A stretch of DNA of 64,000 bases from Shewanella putrefaciens (GCF_016406305.1 NZ_CP066369.1:4234501-4298500), one strand, 5' to 3'. Counted from the stretch's first letter, positions 18,008 to 27,391 are shown. Notes: generated from the letters alone by a model not told the origin. A program made the numbers and translations.

Positions 18008-18472
18008 ATGTTCCATATCGCACTCTATGAACCAGAAATCGCACCCAACACGGGTAATATCATTCGCCTTTGCGCAAACAACGGCAGCCAACTTCATTTG
18101 ATTGAGCCACTTGGGTTTGATTTTGAAGAGAAAAAACTGCGCCGTGCTGGGCTAGACTATGCCGATTTAACCAATGTGACTCGCCATAAAAACTTCGATG
18201 CCTTCCTGGAAGCCATGGCAGGAAAACGCATTATGGCCTGTACCACCAAAGGTAGCCGCCCACATACTGAGCTGAGTTTTGCTAAGGATGACGTGCTGTT
18301 ATTTGGCCCAGAGACCCGTGGCTTACCTATGTCGATTATCGAGTCGATCCCAACCGAGCAGCGATTACGCATCCCCATGGCGGCCACCAGTCGTAGCCTT
18401 AACCTCTCCAATGCAGTAGCAATTATCAGCTACGAAGCCTGGCGTCAGCTCGGGTTTGAAGGCGCGATTTAA
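18008..18472 (+). CDS. trmL: tRNA (cytidine(34)/uridine(34)-2'-O)-methyltransferase
   Basis: 154 residues, the usual length of TrmL (YibK). SPOUT-fold signatures are clear: [20 protein letters not shown] at the start, [11 protein letters not shown] in the middle, and [19 protein letters not shown] in the knot near the C-terminus. The enzyme 2'-O-methylates the wobble nucleotide 34 of leucine tRNAs in the cytoplasm with SAM. It begins at ATG 18008 and appears monocistronic. Confidence 0.94.
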   Translation: MFHIALYEPEIAPNTGNIIRLCANNGSQLHLIEPLGFDFEEKKLRRAGLDYADLTNVTRHKNFDAFLEAMAGKRIMACTTKGSRPHTELSFAKDDVLLFGPETRGLPMSIIESIPTEQRLRIPMAATSRSLNLSNAVAIISYEAWRQLGFEGAI

Positions 18473-18570
18473 TACCTAGGAATACTTTTTAATTTTGGAC
18501 ACCCAGCCTTAATGGCGCCCTAGTTAACCTCCGACTATGCTTTGTTTAAGCATTAAACAAGGAGGTTTGT

Positions 18571-19548
18571 ATGCCGCGCCCTCGCAGAACTCAGATAAGC
18601 CTTGAAGACACGCCCTATTACCATTGCTGTAGCCGCGTTGTTCGCCGTGCATTTTTATGTGGCGATGATACCTATTCGGGTAAAAATTATGACCATCGCC
18701 GCGCTTGGGTAGAATCGCTACTATTTGAACTTGAAGCGGTTTTTGCTATTGATGTGGCGGCCTTTGCGGTGATGTCCAATCATCTGCATCTAGTGCTGCG
18801 AGTCGATATCGACAGTGCCAATCGCTGGAATGACCGCGAAGTGCTTGAGCAATGGCATAAGTTGTTTAAAGGTGATGAATTAACGCAAAAGTTCGTTAAA
18901 GGTGAGTTGGTTGAGGCTCATGAGGTCAACAGATTAAGGCATTCAATCGCCATTTATCGCAGCCGATTATGTGATATTAGCTGGTTTATGCGCTGCCTCA
19001 ATGAACCGATAGCAAGACAAGCAAATCAAGAAGATAACTGCACAGGCAGGTTCTGGGAGGGGCGGTTTAAATCGCAAGCCTTACTCGATGAAGCTGCCGT
19101 TTTAGCTTGTATGGCCTACGTTGATTTAAATCCGATTAGGGCTCAACTGGCTGATACGCCAGAGCAATCCGACCATACCAGTATCCAGTTGCGTATTAGG
19201 GCGGCGCTAAAAGGTGAGCAGCCCAAAAATCTACTGCCTTTTATTGATAACGAGTGTGACAACCAGCCCAAGGGAATTGCATTTGCCTTAACAGATTACC
19301 TCGAATTGGTGGATGATACGGGTCGAATTATCCGCAGTGATAAACGAGGTGCTATCAGTGAAAATAGTGCCAAGTTACTGACCAGATTAAATATCCCCCA
19401 TGACAATTGGCTTAAGCTCACTACCGAGTTTGGCAAATTATTTCATGGTCCAGTGGGTACGCTGCAAGAACTGACTGATTACTGCGAACATCTCGAAAAG
19501 CGACGACGGCACTTTGCTAAATGCTGCCAGTACTTTCACAGCAACTGA
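18571..19548 (+). CDS. REP-associated Y1 tyrosine transposase (RAYT, IS200-like)
   Basis: 325 residues. HUH motif in MSNHLHLVL (H71, H73) and candidate nucleophile Y183 in MAYVDLNPIRA; GRFWEGRFKSQALLDE between them is typical of the RAYT branch of the Y1_Tnp family. These single-strand transposases recognise and process palindromic REP sequences. The C-terminal extension of about 120 residues is charged. AAGGAGG precedes ATG 18571. The last codons (FAKCCQYFHSN) lie within the first copy of the 264-bp repeat. The frame is intact, so the enzyme could be active. Confidence 0.88.
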   Translation: MPRPRRTQISLEDTPYYHCCSRVVRRAFLCGDDTYSGKNYDHRRAWVESLLFELEAVFAIDVAAFAVMSNHLHLVLRVDIDSANRWNDREVLEQWHKLFKGDELTQKFVKGELVEAHEVNRLRHSIAIYRSRLCDISWFMRCLNEPIARQANQEDNCTGRFWEGRFKSQALLDEAAVLACMAYVDLNPIRAQLADTPEQSDHTSIQLRIRAALKGEQPKNLLPFIDNECDNQPKGIAFALTDYLELVDDTGRIIRSDKRGAISENSAKLLTRLNIPHDNWLKLTTEFGKLFHGPVGTLQELTDYCEHLEKRRRHFAKCCQYFHSN

Positions 19549-19780
19549 CAGCGACTTACATCACTTAGAAAGCGACCCTTCCAGAACACATCCCAAGCAC
19601 TAAGGGACAATATACCTCGTCTGAAATACACAATTTTTGGAGGAATTAGCTCAATTTATTCCCCCAAATGCTGTCCCAGCGACTGTTGATGGTTCTTATT
19701 TAAGCCATTTAACTCGGACAAGTTGTAGACAAACCGAAAGTGCATTATGTTGTTGATTTATAATGGGTGGCCAGATTTAA
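19517..19780 (+). repeat. 264-bp tandem repeat, unit 1 (includes transposase 3' end)
   Basis: This unit starts within the transposase codons and ends at the inverted terminal sequence GGCCAGATTTAA. It contains a hairpin, GGAGGAAT ... ATTCCCCC (about 19639-19665), reminiscent of REP stems. Unit 2 differs by about seven substitutions and two single-base indels. Confidence 0.9.
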
Positions 19781-20044
19781 CTAAATGCTGCCAGTACTTT
19801 AACAGCCACTGACAGCGACTTACATCACTTCGAAAGCGCCCCTTCCAGAACACATCCCAAGCACTAAGGGACAATATACCTCGTCTGAAATACACAATTT
19901 TTGGAGGAATTAGCTCAATTTATTCCCCCAAATGCTGTCCCAGCGACTGTTGATGGTTCTTATTTAAGCCATTTTAACTCGGACAAGTTGTAGACAAACA
20001 AAAATGCATTATGTTGTTGATTTATAATGGGTGGCCAGATTTAA
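19781..20044 (+). repeat. 264-bp tandem repeat, unit 2
   Basis: Direct copy of unit 1, about 97% identical. It carries a non-functional copy of the last transposase codons and a second right-end inverted sequence, and it stops 7 bp before the stop codon of the minus-strand gene at 20052. Confidence 0.9.
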
Positions 20045-20051
20045 TGTAGGC

Positions 20052-20606
20052 TTAATGAGATGGTGCGACAGGCGTCATTTCTATCCCACGAAATAACTGA
20101 TAGCGGTCAATATCATCATCTAAATATTGAATATTTTGCGTCCACTGCCATGCGCCTTGGGGCGATTTGGCCTCGAATAACAGTTGGATTAAAGCGGCGC
20201 GAGCATTCACGACTCCCTCGCCCAGCAAGGAATAATCGCCATTTTGTTGATATAAACTAAAGACTTGCTGCTTTTCCTGCGAGACACCGTCGTAATAGGT
20301 CAACAACACTTGCTCACCTTGCTCCCTAAACCACCAGGTTTCGCTGTAGGGCGCACGCGTTCCCACACTCACAGATAAAATCAGCTGCCGCTGATCATGG
20401 GAGCAGAATCCGCTCACAGTCACTTGCCTAGGGATTTCCCCCGTCTTAGCCGCATTACCTTGCCATTGTCCCACCATTTGCGGGCAAAACGCCTTAAAGC
20501 TTACCTTAGCGGCTTGAGCAGGAAAGATAGCCAAGCTGCCCAAAGCGAGTATCAATACATTTTTTATCAATAACTTGCTAAAGCTTCGCGGGATAATTAA
20601 CGCCAT
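20052..20606 (-). CDS. Exported hypothetical protein
   Basis: 184 residues. A signal peptide is visible (LIKNVLILALGSLAIFPAQA, cleavage near residue 33). The mature part is a beta-rich domain with MVGQWQGNA, SETWWFREQGEQVLLTYYDG and LFEAKSPQGAWQWTQNIQYL, suggesting a lipocalin-like small barrel, but I do not recognise a named family. ATG 20606 with AGGAC upstream is preferred to the TTG two codons earlier. Its 3' end abuts the RAYT repeat; whether the tail was altered by that insertion is unknown. Confidence 0.65.
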   Translation of the reverse strand: MALIIPRSFSKLLIKNVLILALGSLAIFPAQAAKVSFKAFCPQMVGQWQGNAAKTGEIPRQVTVSGFCSHDQRQLILSVSVGTRAPYSETWWFREQGEQVLLTYYDGVSQEKQQVFSLYQQNGDYSLLGEGVVNARAALIQLLFEAKSPQGAWQWTQNIQYLDDDIDRYQLFRGIEMTPVAPSH

Positions 20607-20853
20607 ACTCAAGTCCTATCTCAAACCTCCCAATACATTAGCGTTAAAACACCTTAGCCACAAATATCCATCTCGCACTTTGCAGCTCGGTGAGCATGCT
20701 AAACCATGCAAATGCAGGCTGTAGTTACAGTTACTTACATAAAAGTAAGCCTTGTCCTTCACAGACTCAGTTTGATTTCATGCTCAGTTTCTATACTTTG
20801 GGGTTTAATAGCTAAAAATAACAATAACGCTCTGAATGATAAGGAGACACCTA

Positions 20854-22881
20854 GTGAAGAAGGCCGGAATATTACTGCTTAGTCTGCTAATACCCCTCAG
20901 CACGGCATTTGCAGAAGCAAGCAAACCACTCTCAGTCGAATTACTTTGGCAACTCAAACGCATAGGCAGCCCAGTAGTGTCATCCACGGGCGAGCACATT
21001 ATTGCGCCTGTAACTGAATACGATCTAAAGGAAGATAAAGGCTCAACCCAACTGTGGCGCTTCGACGCCGAAGGTAAAAATAATCGCGCGATTACCGCCA
21101 AAGGCTTAAAAGTCAGCGAGCCCGTATTTTCACCAGACGGCAAAACCTTAGCCTTTATCAGCGAACGTAACGATGACGACGCGGGCCAAATTTACCTGTT
21201 ACCTATGGATGGCCCGGGTGAAGCCAGTAAACTTACGGATATCCCCACCGGCGTTAATGGTATCAAGTGGGTTGGCAAGCATTTGTATTTTGTCAGCAAT
21301 ATCTTCCCTGAGCAGAATTGGGAGCAAATGAAAACCCAGCTCAAGACAGATAAAGACAACAAAGTCTCCGCCCGCCAATGGAACGCGCTGCCCTATTCGC
21401 AGTTCGATCATTGGTTGGATGAACGCCGTCAGGCCCATGTGTTTAGGATCCCAGCGACGGGCGGCGCGGTCGAAGCCGTAACTCAGCCTTTAGGCCATGA
21501 GCTGCCGCGTTCTAGCCAAAGCAGTTCAAGCTATGATATCTCACCCGATGAAAGCTTAATCGCCTTTAGCGCCTATGGTTCGGACAATAGAGTCAACCCT
21601 AAGTTAGATTTGTTCCTCGCCACTATTGGCAGCAATAAAGCCGACAATATCACCCCTGAAAACCCCGCGCCGGATCTGAATCCAACCTTTAGCCCTAACG
21701 GCAAAACCCTGGCCTTTACTCGCCAAAAAATCCCTGGATTTTATGCCGATACCGCAAGGCTGATGCTGCTGGATGTAAGTAGTCGCAAACTCACCACACT
21801 CACTGCCGATTGGGATCGCTCAATTTCTCAATTCGAATGGACACCCGATAGCAAGGGCTTCTATGCCAGCATAGAAGATGCCGCCACTAACCGTATTTAC
21901 CATATCGATGCTAAGAGCGGCAAAGCCAAGGCCATCACCCAAGCCACCGATTTTAGCCAACCCGCTATCGCGAAAGATGGCCAGTTGATTGCGACTAATC
22001 AGAGCTTTTTGTATCCCGCGCGTTTAGTCAGCATCAACCCACGCAATGGTAAAACCGAGCGTTTAGAGCAGTTTAACGACGATATTTTAAAGGATGTCGA
22101 TTTAGGCACCTATGAGTCGGTCACCTACAAAGGTTACCAAGGCCAAGACATTCAAATGTGGGTGCACTATCCACCGGGGTTCGACCGCAGCAAAAAGTAT
22201 CCGCTGTTTATGTTGGTCCACGGCGGCCCGCACAACGCCATTAGCGATGGTTTTCACTACCGCTGGAACGCGCAAACCTTCGCATCTTGGGGTTATGTCA
22301 CCGCATGGCCAAACTTCCACGGCTCTAGTGGTTTCGGACAAGACTTTGCCGATGCCATTAACCCAGATTGGAAAAACAAATCCCTCGAAGACGTGCTCAA
22401 AGCGGCAGACTGGTTTAAGCAACAAAGCTGGATCGATAGCGATCGTATGGTCGCCGGCGGCGCTAGCTATGGTGGCTACTTAACCTCGATTATTTTAGGC
22501 CAGCCGCATCCCTTCAAAGCCCTGCTGATCCATGCGGCTGTATACGACATGTATTCGCAAATGTCGGCGGATTTTGCCGTGCACAGCACTCGCTTTGGCA
22601 ATTACTGGGATAATCCTGAGCTGTATAAAGCCATTTCGCCCCATTACTTTGCGGCTAACTTTAATACCCCAACCTTAGTCAGCCATGGCCAACTCGATTA
22701 TCGCGTGCCCGTAGGCCAAGGTTTTGAGCTGTTCCGCACCCTGCAAACCCGTAATGTGGAATCGCGGATGATTTATTTCCCCGATGAAAACCACTGGATT
22801 ATGAAGCCAAACAACTCCATCTATTGGTATAACCAAGTGAAAGATTGGATGGCTCACTACGCCAAGCCCGGCGCGCAATAG
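20854..22881 (+). CDS. S9-family peptidase (acylaminoacyl/dipeptidyl peptidase type)
   Basis: 675 residues. Signal peptide (GILLLSLLIPLSTAFA), then a WD40-like beta-propeller with repeated SPDGKTLAF / SPNGKTLAF motifs (about residues 30-400), then a C-terminal alpha/beta-hydrolase domain. S538 in GGASYGGYL is the nucleophile; Asp in HGQLDYRVP and His in ENHW complete the triad. It should cleave short peptides in the periplasm. GTG 20854 is preferred because AAGGAG lies 8-9 bases before it, whereas the upstream in-frame ATG overlaps that ribosome site. Confidence 0.92.
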   Translation: MKKAGILLLSLLIPLSTAFAEASKPLSVELLWQLKRIGSPVVSSTGEHIIAPVTEYDLKEDKGSTQLWRFDAEGKNNRAITAKGLKVSEPVFSPDGKTLAFISERNDDDAGQIYLLPMDGPGEASKLTDIPTGVNGIKWVGKHLYFVSNIFPEQNWEQMKTQLKTDKDNKVSARQWNALPYSQFDHWLDERRQAHVFRIPATGGAVEAVTQPLGHELPRSSQSSSSYDISPDESLIAFSAYGSDNRVNPKLDLFLATIGSNKADNITPENPAPDLNPTFSPNGKTLAFTRQKIPGFYADTARLMLLDVSSRKLTTLTADWDRSISQFEWTPDSKGFYASIEDAATNRIYHIDAKSGKAKAITQATDFSQPAIAKDGQLIATNQSFLYPARLVSINPRNGKTERLEQFNDDILKDVDLGTYESVTYKGYQGQDIQMWVHYPPGFDRSKKYPLFMLVHGGPHNAISDGFHYRWNAQTFASWGYVTAWPNFHGSSGFGQDFADAINPDWKNKSLEDVLKAADWFKQQSWIDSDRMVAGGASYGGYLTSIILGQPHPFKALLIHAAVYDMYSQMSADFAVHSTRFGNYWDNPELYKAISPHYFAANFNTPTLVSHGQLDYRVPVGQGFELFRTLQTRNVESRMIYFPDENHWIMKPNNSIYWYNQVKDWMAHYAKPGAQ

Positions 22882-22899
22882 CACCTAAAACAGAAAAGC

Positions 22900-22927
22900 A
22901 AAAGGTCTGCACTATGCAGACCTTTTT
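22900..22927. terminator. Bidirectional Rho-independent terminator
   Basis: Stem AAAAGGTCTGCA / TGCAGACCTTTT with loop CTA and T runs on both strands. It separates the convergent S9 and M16 genes. Confidence 0.88.
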
Positions 22928-22947
22928 AATTGGATCAATAACAATAG

Positions 22948-24456
22948 TTACAGGCCAAATCCCGTCGCTTTAATATCGACGGTTTGCACTTTGCCATACT
23001 TAGCGGCGATTGGCGCAACCTTGCTCGCATTGCCAATCAGCACAAATTGCAAGTCCTTCTGCGGGAAGTAAGTTTTCACTAACCTTTGGGTTTCTTCTAA
23101 GGTTAAGCCATCCACTTTTGCCTGGAACTCATTGATAAACTTATCATCGAAGCCGTACAGATACATGCCAGACAATAATCCCGCCAATTGGCCTGAGGTT
23201 TCAAACTTAGGTGGGAACTGACCCTTCACATAGGCTTTAGCCGAATCTAAAGTGGTTTGATCTACGCCTTTCTCCCATAAACGAGCATAGGTTTTTAAGG
23301 CTAGATCTATCGCCTCTTGGGTGGTTTCCGTCTTAGTGAAAGTGCTGATAGTGAACACACCCGAGTCGGTATAAGGGCTAAAACCTGAGCGTGCGCCATA
23401 GGTTAAGCCCGCGTTTACCCGCAGCTCGTCGTTCAGCCAAGAGGTAAAACGACCACCTAAAATAGTGTTCACTACTGTTAAACCGACATAGTCTGGATTG
23501 TCACGACTAATGCCTAAACCGCCGATAACAAAGGTGGTCTCGATGGCATCGGGTTTATCCACCAGCAGGACTTTGGCCTCGGTCAACTGAGGTAAACCTT
23601 GGTTTAAGTCAGGCTGCACTAACTTTTCGCTGCCCTGCCAACTACCAAAGGTTTGCGTCAACTTGGCCTTCATCGCCGCGACATCAAAATCACCTACAAC
23701 GGTAATAGCCGTATTGGCCGGTTGGTAGTAACTCTTATGGAAAGCGCGCAGTTGCGACACAGTCACCTGTTCAAGCGAATCGCTGTTACCCGAAGCCGCA
23801 TTACCATAAGGATGGGCACCAAATACCAGCTTATCGAAGTAACGACCAATCACCGCCCGTGGGCTTTCTTTATCTTGCTGCAGCCCTGCAATCGAGCGTT
23901 GCTTGAGTTTATCAAACTCGGCGGCATCAAAGTCTGGGGTTAACATAGCGGCGCTAAATAAACCCAGCATCACATCGGTATCTTTCGCCATAAAATCGGC
24001 GGCAAGATAACTGCCTTCTTTATCGGCTTCGGCACCTAAACTTGCGCCGAGAAAATCCACTTGCTGCTCGATATCCGCCTTAGATTTACCACCCGCACCG
24101 AGGAGCAAACCTGCAGCCGTCATCTGCGCCACGCCTGCGGTAGTGTCATTGACTGCGCCGGCACGTACCACGGCATTTAAGGTAATTAACGGCACTTCGC
24201 GCTGGGGCATTAAGTACAGAGTTAAACCGTTATCTAACACAAACTTGTCGTAACTTGGCATCACAAAGCTGCCAGTCTCAACACGTTTGGGCGCCGAAGT
24301 TGACGCGCAGCCCGCAAAAACTAAACTTGTGCCTAATGCTAATGCAGCCATTAACTTAGACGGTTTTCCGAGTGATACCGCCATAAGTGATTTCATTGCA
24401 GCTGATTTCACTACTGTTGATTTCGCTGCGGTTGATTTCATTGCCATCGATTTCAT
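22948..24456 (-). CDS. M16-family peptidase homologue, lipoprotein, lacking the zinc site
   Basis: 502 residues. A lipobox is visible (TSLVFAGC, Cys at about residue 50), so it is probably a periplasm-facing lipoprotein. The M16 fold is clear (FVLDNGLTLYLMPQREVPL, RAGAVNDTTAGVAQMTAAGLL), but the HxxEH zinc motif is absent. This is the classical non-catalytic partner of an M16B heterodimer. Its start overlaps the stop of the upstream active M16 gene (ATGA) with GAGGAG before it, so the start is well supported. The first 30 codons are six degenerate 15-bp repeats (MKSMA-MKSTA-AKSTV-VKSAA-MKSLM-AVSLG), an unusually long signal N-region. Confidence 0.9.
   Translation of the reverse strand: MKSMAMKSTAAKSTVVKSAAMKSLMAVSLGKPSKLMAALALGTSLVFAGCASTSAPKRVETGSFVMPSYDKFVLDNGLTLYLMPQREVPLITLNAVVRAGAVNDTTAGVAQMTAAGLLLGAGGKSKADIEQQVDFLGASLGAEADKEGSYLAADFMAKDTDVMLGLFSAAMLTPDFDAAEFDKLKQRSIAGLQQDKESPRAVIGRYFDKLVFGAHPYGNAASGNSDSLEQVTVSQLRAFHKSYYQPANTAITVVGDFDVAAMKAKLTQTFGSWQGSEKLVQPDLNQGLPQLTEAKVLLVDKPDAIETTFVIGGLGISRDNPDYVGLTVVNTILGGRFTSWLNDELRVNAGLTYGARSGFSPYTDSGVFTISTFTKTETTQEAIDLALKTYARLWEKGVDQTTLDSAKAYVKGQFPPKFETSGQLAGLLSGMYLYGFDDKFINEFQAKVDGLTLEETQRLVKTYFPQKDLQFVLIGNASKVAPIAAKYGKVQTVDIKATGFGL
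24367..24456 (-). repeat. Coding 15-bp minisatellite, about 6 units
   Basis: Each unit is five codons, roughly ATG/GCG-AAA-TCA-NNN-GCA. Codons 2 and 3 (AAA-TCA, Lys-Ser) are the best preserved. The repeat lies at the extreme 5' end of the M16 lipoprotein gene, before the hydrophobic signal core. Confidence 0.8.
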
Positions 24457-25784
24457 TGAGAGGACTCCTCGGTTGCCGCCAGCACAGCCACAGTGCGATT
24501 CGATTTACGTAAATAGGTTTGGGCAACTCGTTGAATATCTGCGCTCGTCACCTTGTTATAGGCTTCTGGCGCATTAAATAGCTTGTCGTAACTGCCAAAA
24601 TACATCTCATAGGTGCCTATGGTGTTGGCCTTGCCATTTATGGTTTCCATCGCACGATAAAAATCCATCAACTTGATATTTTTGACTTTATCCAATTCTT
24701 GCTGGGTCACGCCACTCGTCGCAATCGCATCGATTTGCTCAATCAACGCGCGCTCCAACGTCGAGGCTTTCACCTCAGGTGTGGCAACGCCCATCACATA
24801 GAAAAGGTTAGGATCGACCGACATAGGCATATAGGTTTGCGCTTCTAGCGCCACTTGTTTATCAACCAATGATTGATATAAACGCGAGCTATTACCTTGG
24901 CTTAAAATCGAGCTTAATAAATCCAGCGCATAAAAATCCGCGTGGGTCGCCGCCGGAATATGGTACGCCAACATCACATTAGGTGTGCTGACCGAAGCCT
25001 TTTGCACAAAGGTACGGCGCTCACCCTTTTGCTCAGGCTCAACGGTACGGATTGCTTTAGGCGGCGTTTGCGCTGGGATCGGCGCAAAATACTTGTCTGC
25101 CAAGGCTTTTACTTGGGCAAGCTTCACATCACCGGCAATCACGACCACGGCATTGTTCGGTGCGTAATAGGTTTTATGGTACTGAACTAAATCTTCCAAC
25201 GACCAAGCGGCGATATCCGACTCGTGACCGATCACCGACCAAGAATAAGGATGGGCTAAAAAGGCCACACCTTTGATTTCGCCTTCGAGGGCATTCCAAT
25301 TAGAGTTTTCTAAGCCAGTGGAGCGCTCCGACTGCACTACGCCACGCTCGCTTTCCACCATTTCGGGATTGATATCTAAGTTAGCGATACGGTCGGCCTC
25401 GAGGTCGAACATAGTTTCGAGCGCATTGGCGGGGAACCAATCGGTATAAACCGTCATGTCTTCAGTGGTATAGGCATTGTTCGCGCCACCTGCGGCCTCC
25501 ATAGTGCGGTCGAACATTTTTGGGCCGTACTTTTTCGAACCGTTAAACATCATATGTTCGAAAAAGTGCGAAATACCGGTAATACCGGGGACTTCGTTAC
25601 GGGAACCCACTTTCCAAAAGAGATACATATTGGCATTGGGAATTGAGGCATCTTCTAGCACCATGATTTTCATGCCATTTTCTAGCGTGAAACTCTTAAT
25701 GTCTTCTGCCGTGGTGGCCTGTGCTTGGCTTAGGGGATTAAAAAGTCCCATGGCCAACACCAGAGCCGATAGCGTGCGCTTCAT
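24453..25784 (-). CDS. M16-family zinc metallopeptidase, active subunit
   Basis: 443 residues. Signal peptide (LSALVLAMGLFNPLSQAQA), then the zinc motif HFFEH (H73, E76, H77) with a downstream acidic segment (ESERGVVQSERS) supplying the third ligand. Such M16B enzymes degrade peptides within a closed chamber formed with the inactive partner encoded immediately downstream. AAGGAG lies upstream of ATG 25784. The four-base overlap with the partner implies translational coupling and equal output. Confidence 0.92.
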   Translation of the reverse strand: MKRTLSALVLAMGLFNPLSQAQATTAEDIKSFTLENGMKIMVLEDASIPNANMYLFWKVGSRNEVPGITGISHFFEHMMFNGSKKYGPKMFDRTMEAAGGANNAYTTEDMTVYTDWFPANALETMFDLEADRIANLDINPEMVESERGVVQSERSTGLENSNWNALEGEIKGVAFLAHPYSWSVIGHESDIAAWSLEDLVQYHKTYYAPNNAVVVIAGDVKLAQVKALADKYFAPIPAQTPPKAIRTVEPEQKGERRTFVQKASVSTPNVMLAYHIPAATHADFYALDLLSSILSQGNSSRLYQSLVDKQVALEAQTYMPMSVDPNLFYVMGVATPEVKASTLERALIEQIDAIATSGVTQQELDKVKNIKLMDFYRAMETINGKANTIGTYEMYFGSYDKLFNAPEAYNKVTSADIQRVAQTYLRKSNRTVAVLAATEESSQ

Positions 25785-25921
25785 CTTGTTCGCTCCTTGC
25801 TGTAAAAATTCACATAAGAGAGCATATTGCTTAACAAATCAAGCGCGGGATGCTTATCCCGCACCGATTTTTTGTAAGCTCAAGTTATACCGAAAAGCCG
25901 ACGGAATAACGCAGCTTAAGT

Positions 25922-27391
25922 TTATTGGCCATTAAGTGCAGTCAAAGCCACTTTAGTCATGGCCTCAACCCCGACTTTTAGCGCACTTTCATCCACATAA
26001 AATGCCGGTGAATGGTTGCTGGCCGCGGCTTCTGGATCAGTGCCCTTTGGCGTCACCCCAAGGAAGAAAAACATCCCCGGCGTTTCTAAGGCGTAATAAG
26101 AAAAGTCTTCAGCACCTGTGATTAACCCCGGTTCAATCAGCATCTTATCGCCCACAACACCGGCAAGCACAGGCCGCATACTGGCGACTAACTCGGGATT
26201 ATTAACCACCACGGGATAACCAGGATGGATCTCAGTAGTCGCGGTTGCGCCAAGGGTTTTCGCCGACAGCTCGGCCATTTCAGCTAAACGCAGTTTGATA
26301 TCGGCGCGCATGGGCTGGTCGAAGGTGCGAATCGTGCCAATCAGCTCGACTTCATCGGGAATAATGTTAGAGCGAATACCACCATTAACCGCACCAAAAC
26401 TCACCACCGCCGGCGCTTTAGTGATATCCACCTGACGGCTGACGATCGTTTGCACGTTAGTGATAATTTGCGCCGCAGCGACGATAGGATCGACCCCATT
26501 CCAAGGGCGCGAGCCATGGGTTTGGCGACCTTTGACTTTGATGGTAAAAGAATCTTCACTCGCCATCGCCGGGCCACTGCGCAGGCCAATCATGCCACTC
26601 GGCATGCTCGAGGTCACATGCATACCAAACACTTGATCAGGATTACGTTTCGCAAATAATCCTTCTTTTAGCATTAACTCTGCGCCACCCTCTTCCCCCT
26701 CTGGCGCACCTTCTTCGGCGGGTTGGAAGATAAACATCACATCGCCCGCGAGGCTGTCTTTCACTTTGGCTAGGCTTTCAGCCACGCCCATCAACATTGC
26801 CACATGGGTATCGTGGCCACAGGCATGCATCACCCCCACCTTTTGATCGCGATAGGTATCGGTCGCCTTTGAGGCAAAGGGCAAATCGACCACTTCAGTT
26901 ACAGGCAGTGCATCCATATCGGCGCGGATCGCAATCAATGGCCCGGGTTTACCGCCCTTTAAGATGCCGACAACCCCTGTATGGGCAATGCCCGTTTGAA
27001 CTTCTAAACCTAAGGATTTCAGATGCTTTTCAATAATCTTGCTGGTACGAAACTCACGATTAGACAACTCAGGGTGTTGATGTAAATCGCGGCGCCAGTC
27101 GATCACCTTTTGCTCCACCCCCGCCGCCAACTTAGCCGCATCCGGCATAGCACTGGTCGCCGCTTGCGCCGAACTCAAACCCGCGCCCATAAAGCTCAAA
27201 GCTAAAGCCGAAGCGAGCAAGGTCTTGGGAAGACGGGATTGGTTTGCAGCAGATTTAAAGCCGAATGTTTTTTGGATCGCGGATGTTGAGATAGCTAATT
27301 TTGCGATAGCTAATTTTGAGATAGATAGTTTTGAGATAGACAGTTTTGATACAAAAAGTGATACAGCTGGTGATACTGAAGGTACAGTCAT
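25922..27391 (-). CDS. M20-family amidohydrolase/peptidase, exported
   Basis: 489 residues. A long N-terminal region with five-residue repeats (SKLSI, SKLSI, SKLAI, AKLAI, STSAI; residues 15-39) precedes a hydrophobic signal core (LLASALALSFMGAGLSSAQA). The M20D catalytic domain follows: RRDLHQHPELSNREF, AIRADMDALPV, the metal site HACGHDTHVAMLMG and FQPAEEGAPEGEEGG, then a dimerisation domain containing GRQTHGSRPW. It resembles amino-acid amidohydrolases of the IAA-leucine hydrolase/hippurate hydrolase type; the substrate is unknown. ATG 27391 is the only ATG before the signal core and has only a weak ribosome site. Confidence 0.88.
   Translation of the reverse strand: MTVPSVSPAVSLFVSKLSISKLSISKLAIAKLAISTSAIQKTFGFKSAANQSRLPKTLLASALALSFMGAGLSSAQAATSAMPDAAKLAAGVEQKVIDWRRDLHQHPELSNREFRTSKIIEKHLKSLGLEVQTGIAHTGVVGILKGGKPGPLIAIRADMDALPVTEVVDLPFASKATDTYRDQKVGVMHACGHDTHVAMLMGVAESLAKVKDSLAGDVMFIFQPAEEGAPEGEEGGAELMLKEGLFAKRNPDQVFGMHVTSSMPSGMIGLRSGPAMASEDSFTIKVKGRQTHGSRPWNGVDPIVAAAQIITNVQTIVSRQVDITKAPAVVSFGAVNGGIRSNIIPDEVELIGTIRTFDQPMRADIKLRLAEMAELSAKTLGATATTEIHPGYPVVVNNPELVASMRPVLAGVVGDKMLIEPGLITGAEDFSYYALETPGMFFFLGVTPKGTDPEAAASNHSPAFYVDESALKVGVEAMTKVALTALNGQ
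27275..27349 (-). repeat. Coding 15-bp minisatellite, 5 units
   Basis: Five tandem units of five codons (TCA-AAA-CTG-TCT-ATC type) encode SKLSI-like pentapeptides in the signal N-region of the M20 gene. The period equals that in the M16 lipoprotein gene 3 kb away, although the unit sequence differs. Confidence 0.8.

Larger units (their letters stand above)
18489..20044 (+). mobile_element. RAYT-type element with duplicated right end
   Basis: The left boundary TTAATTTTGGACACCCA (18489-18505) is an imperfect inverted copy (14 of 17) of TGGGTGGCCAGATTTAA at 19764-19780 and again at 20028-20044. Between them lie the Y1 transposase gene and about 230 bp of non-coding 3' DNA. The last 264 bp, starting inside the final codons of the transposase, is present twice in tandem. 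The element boundaries are my inference from these ends; no target duplication was identified. Confidence 0.6.
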
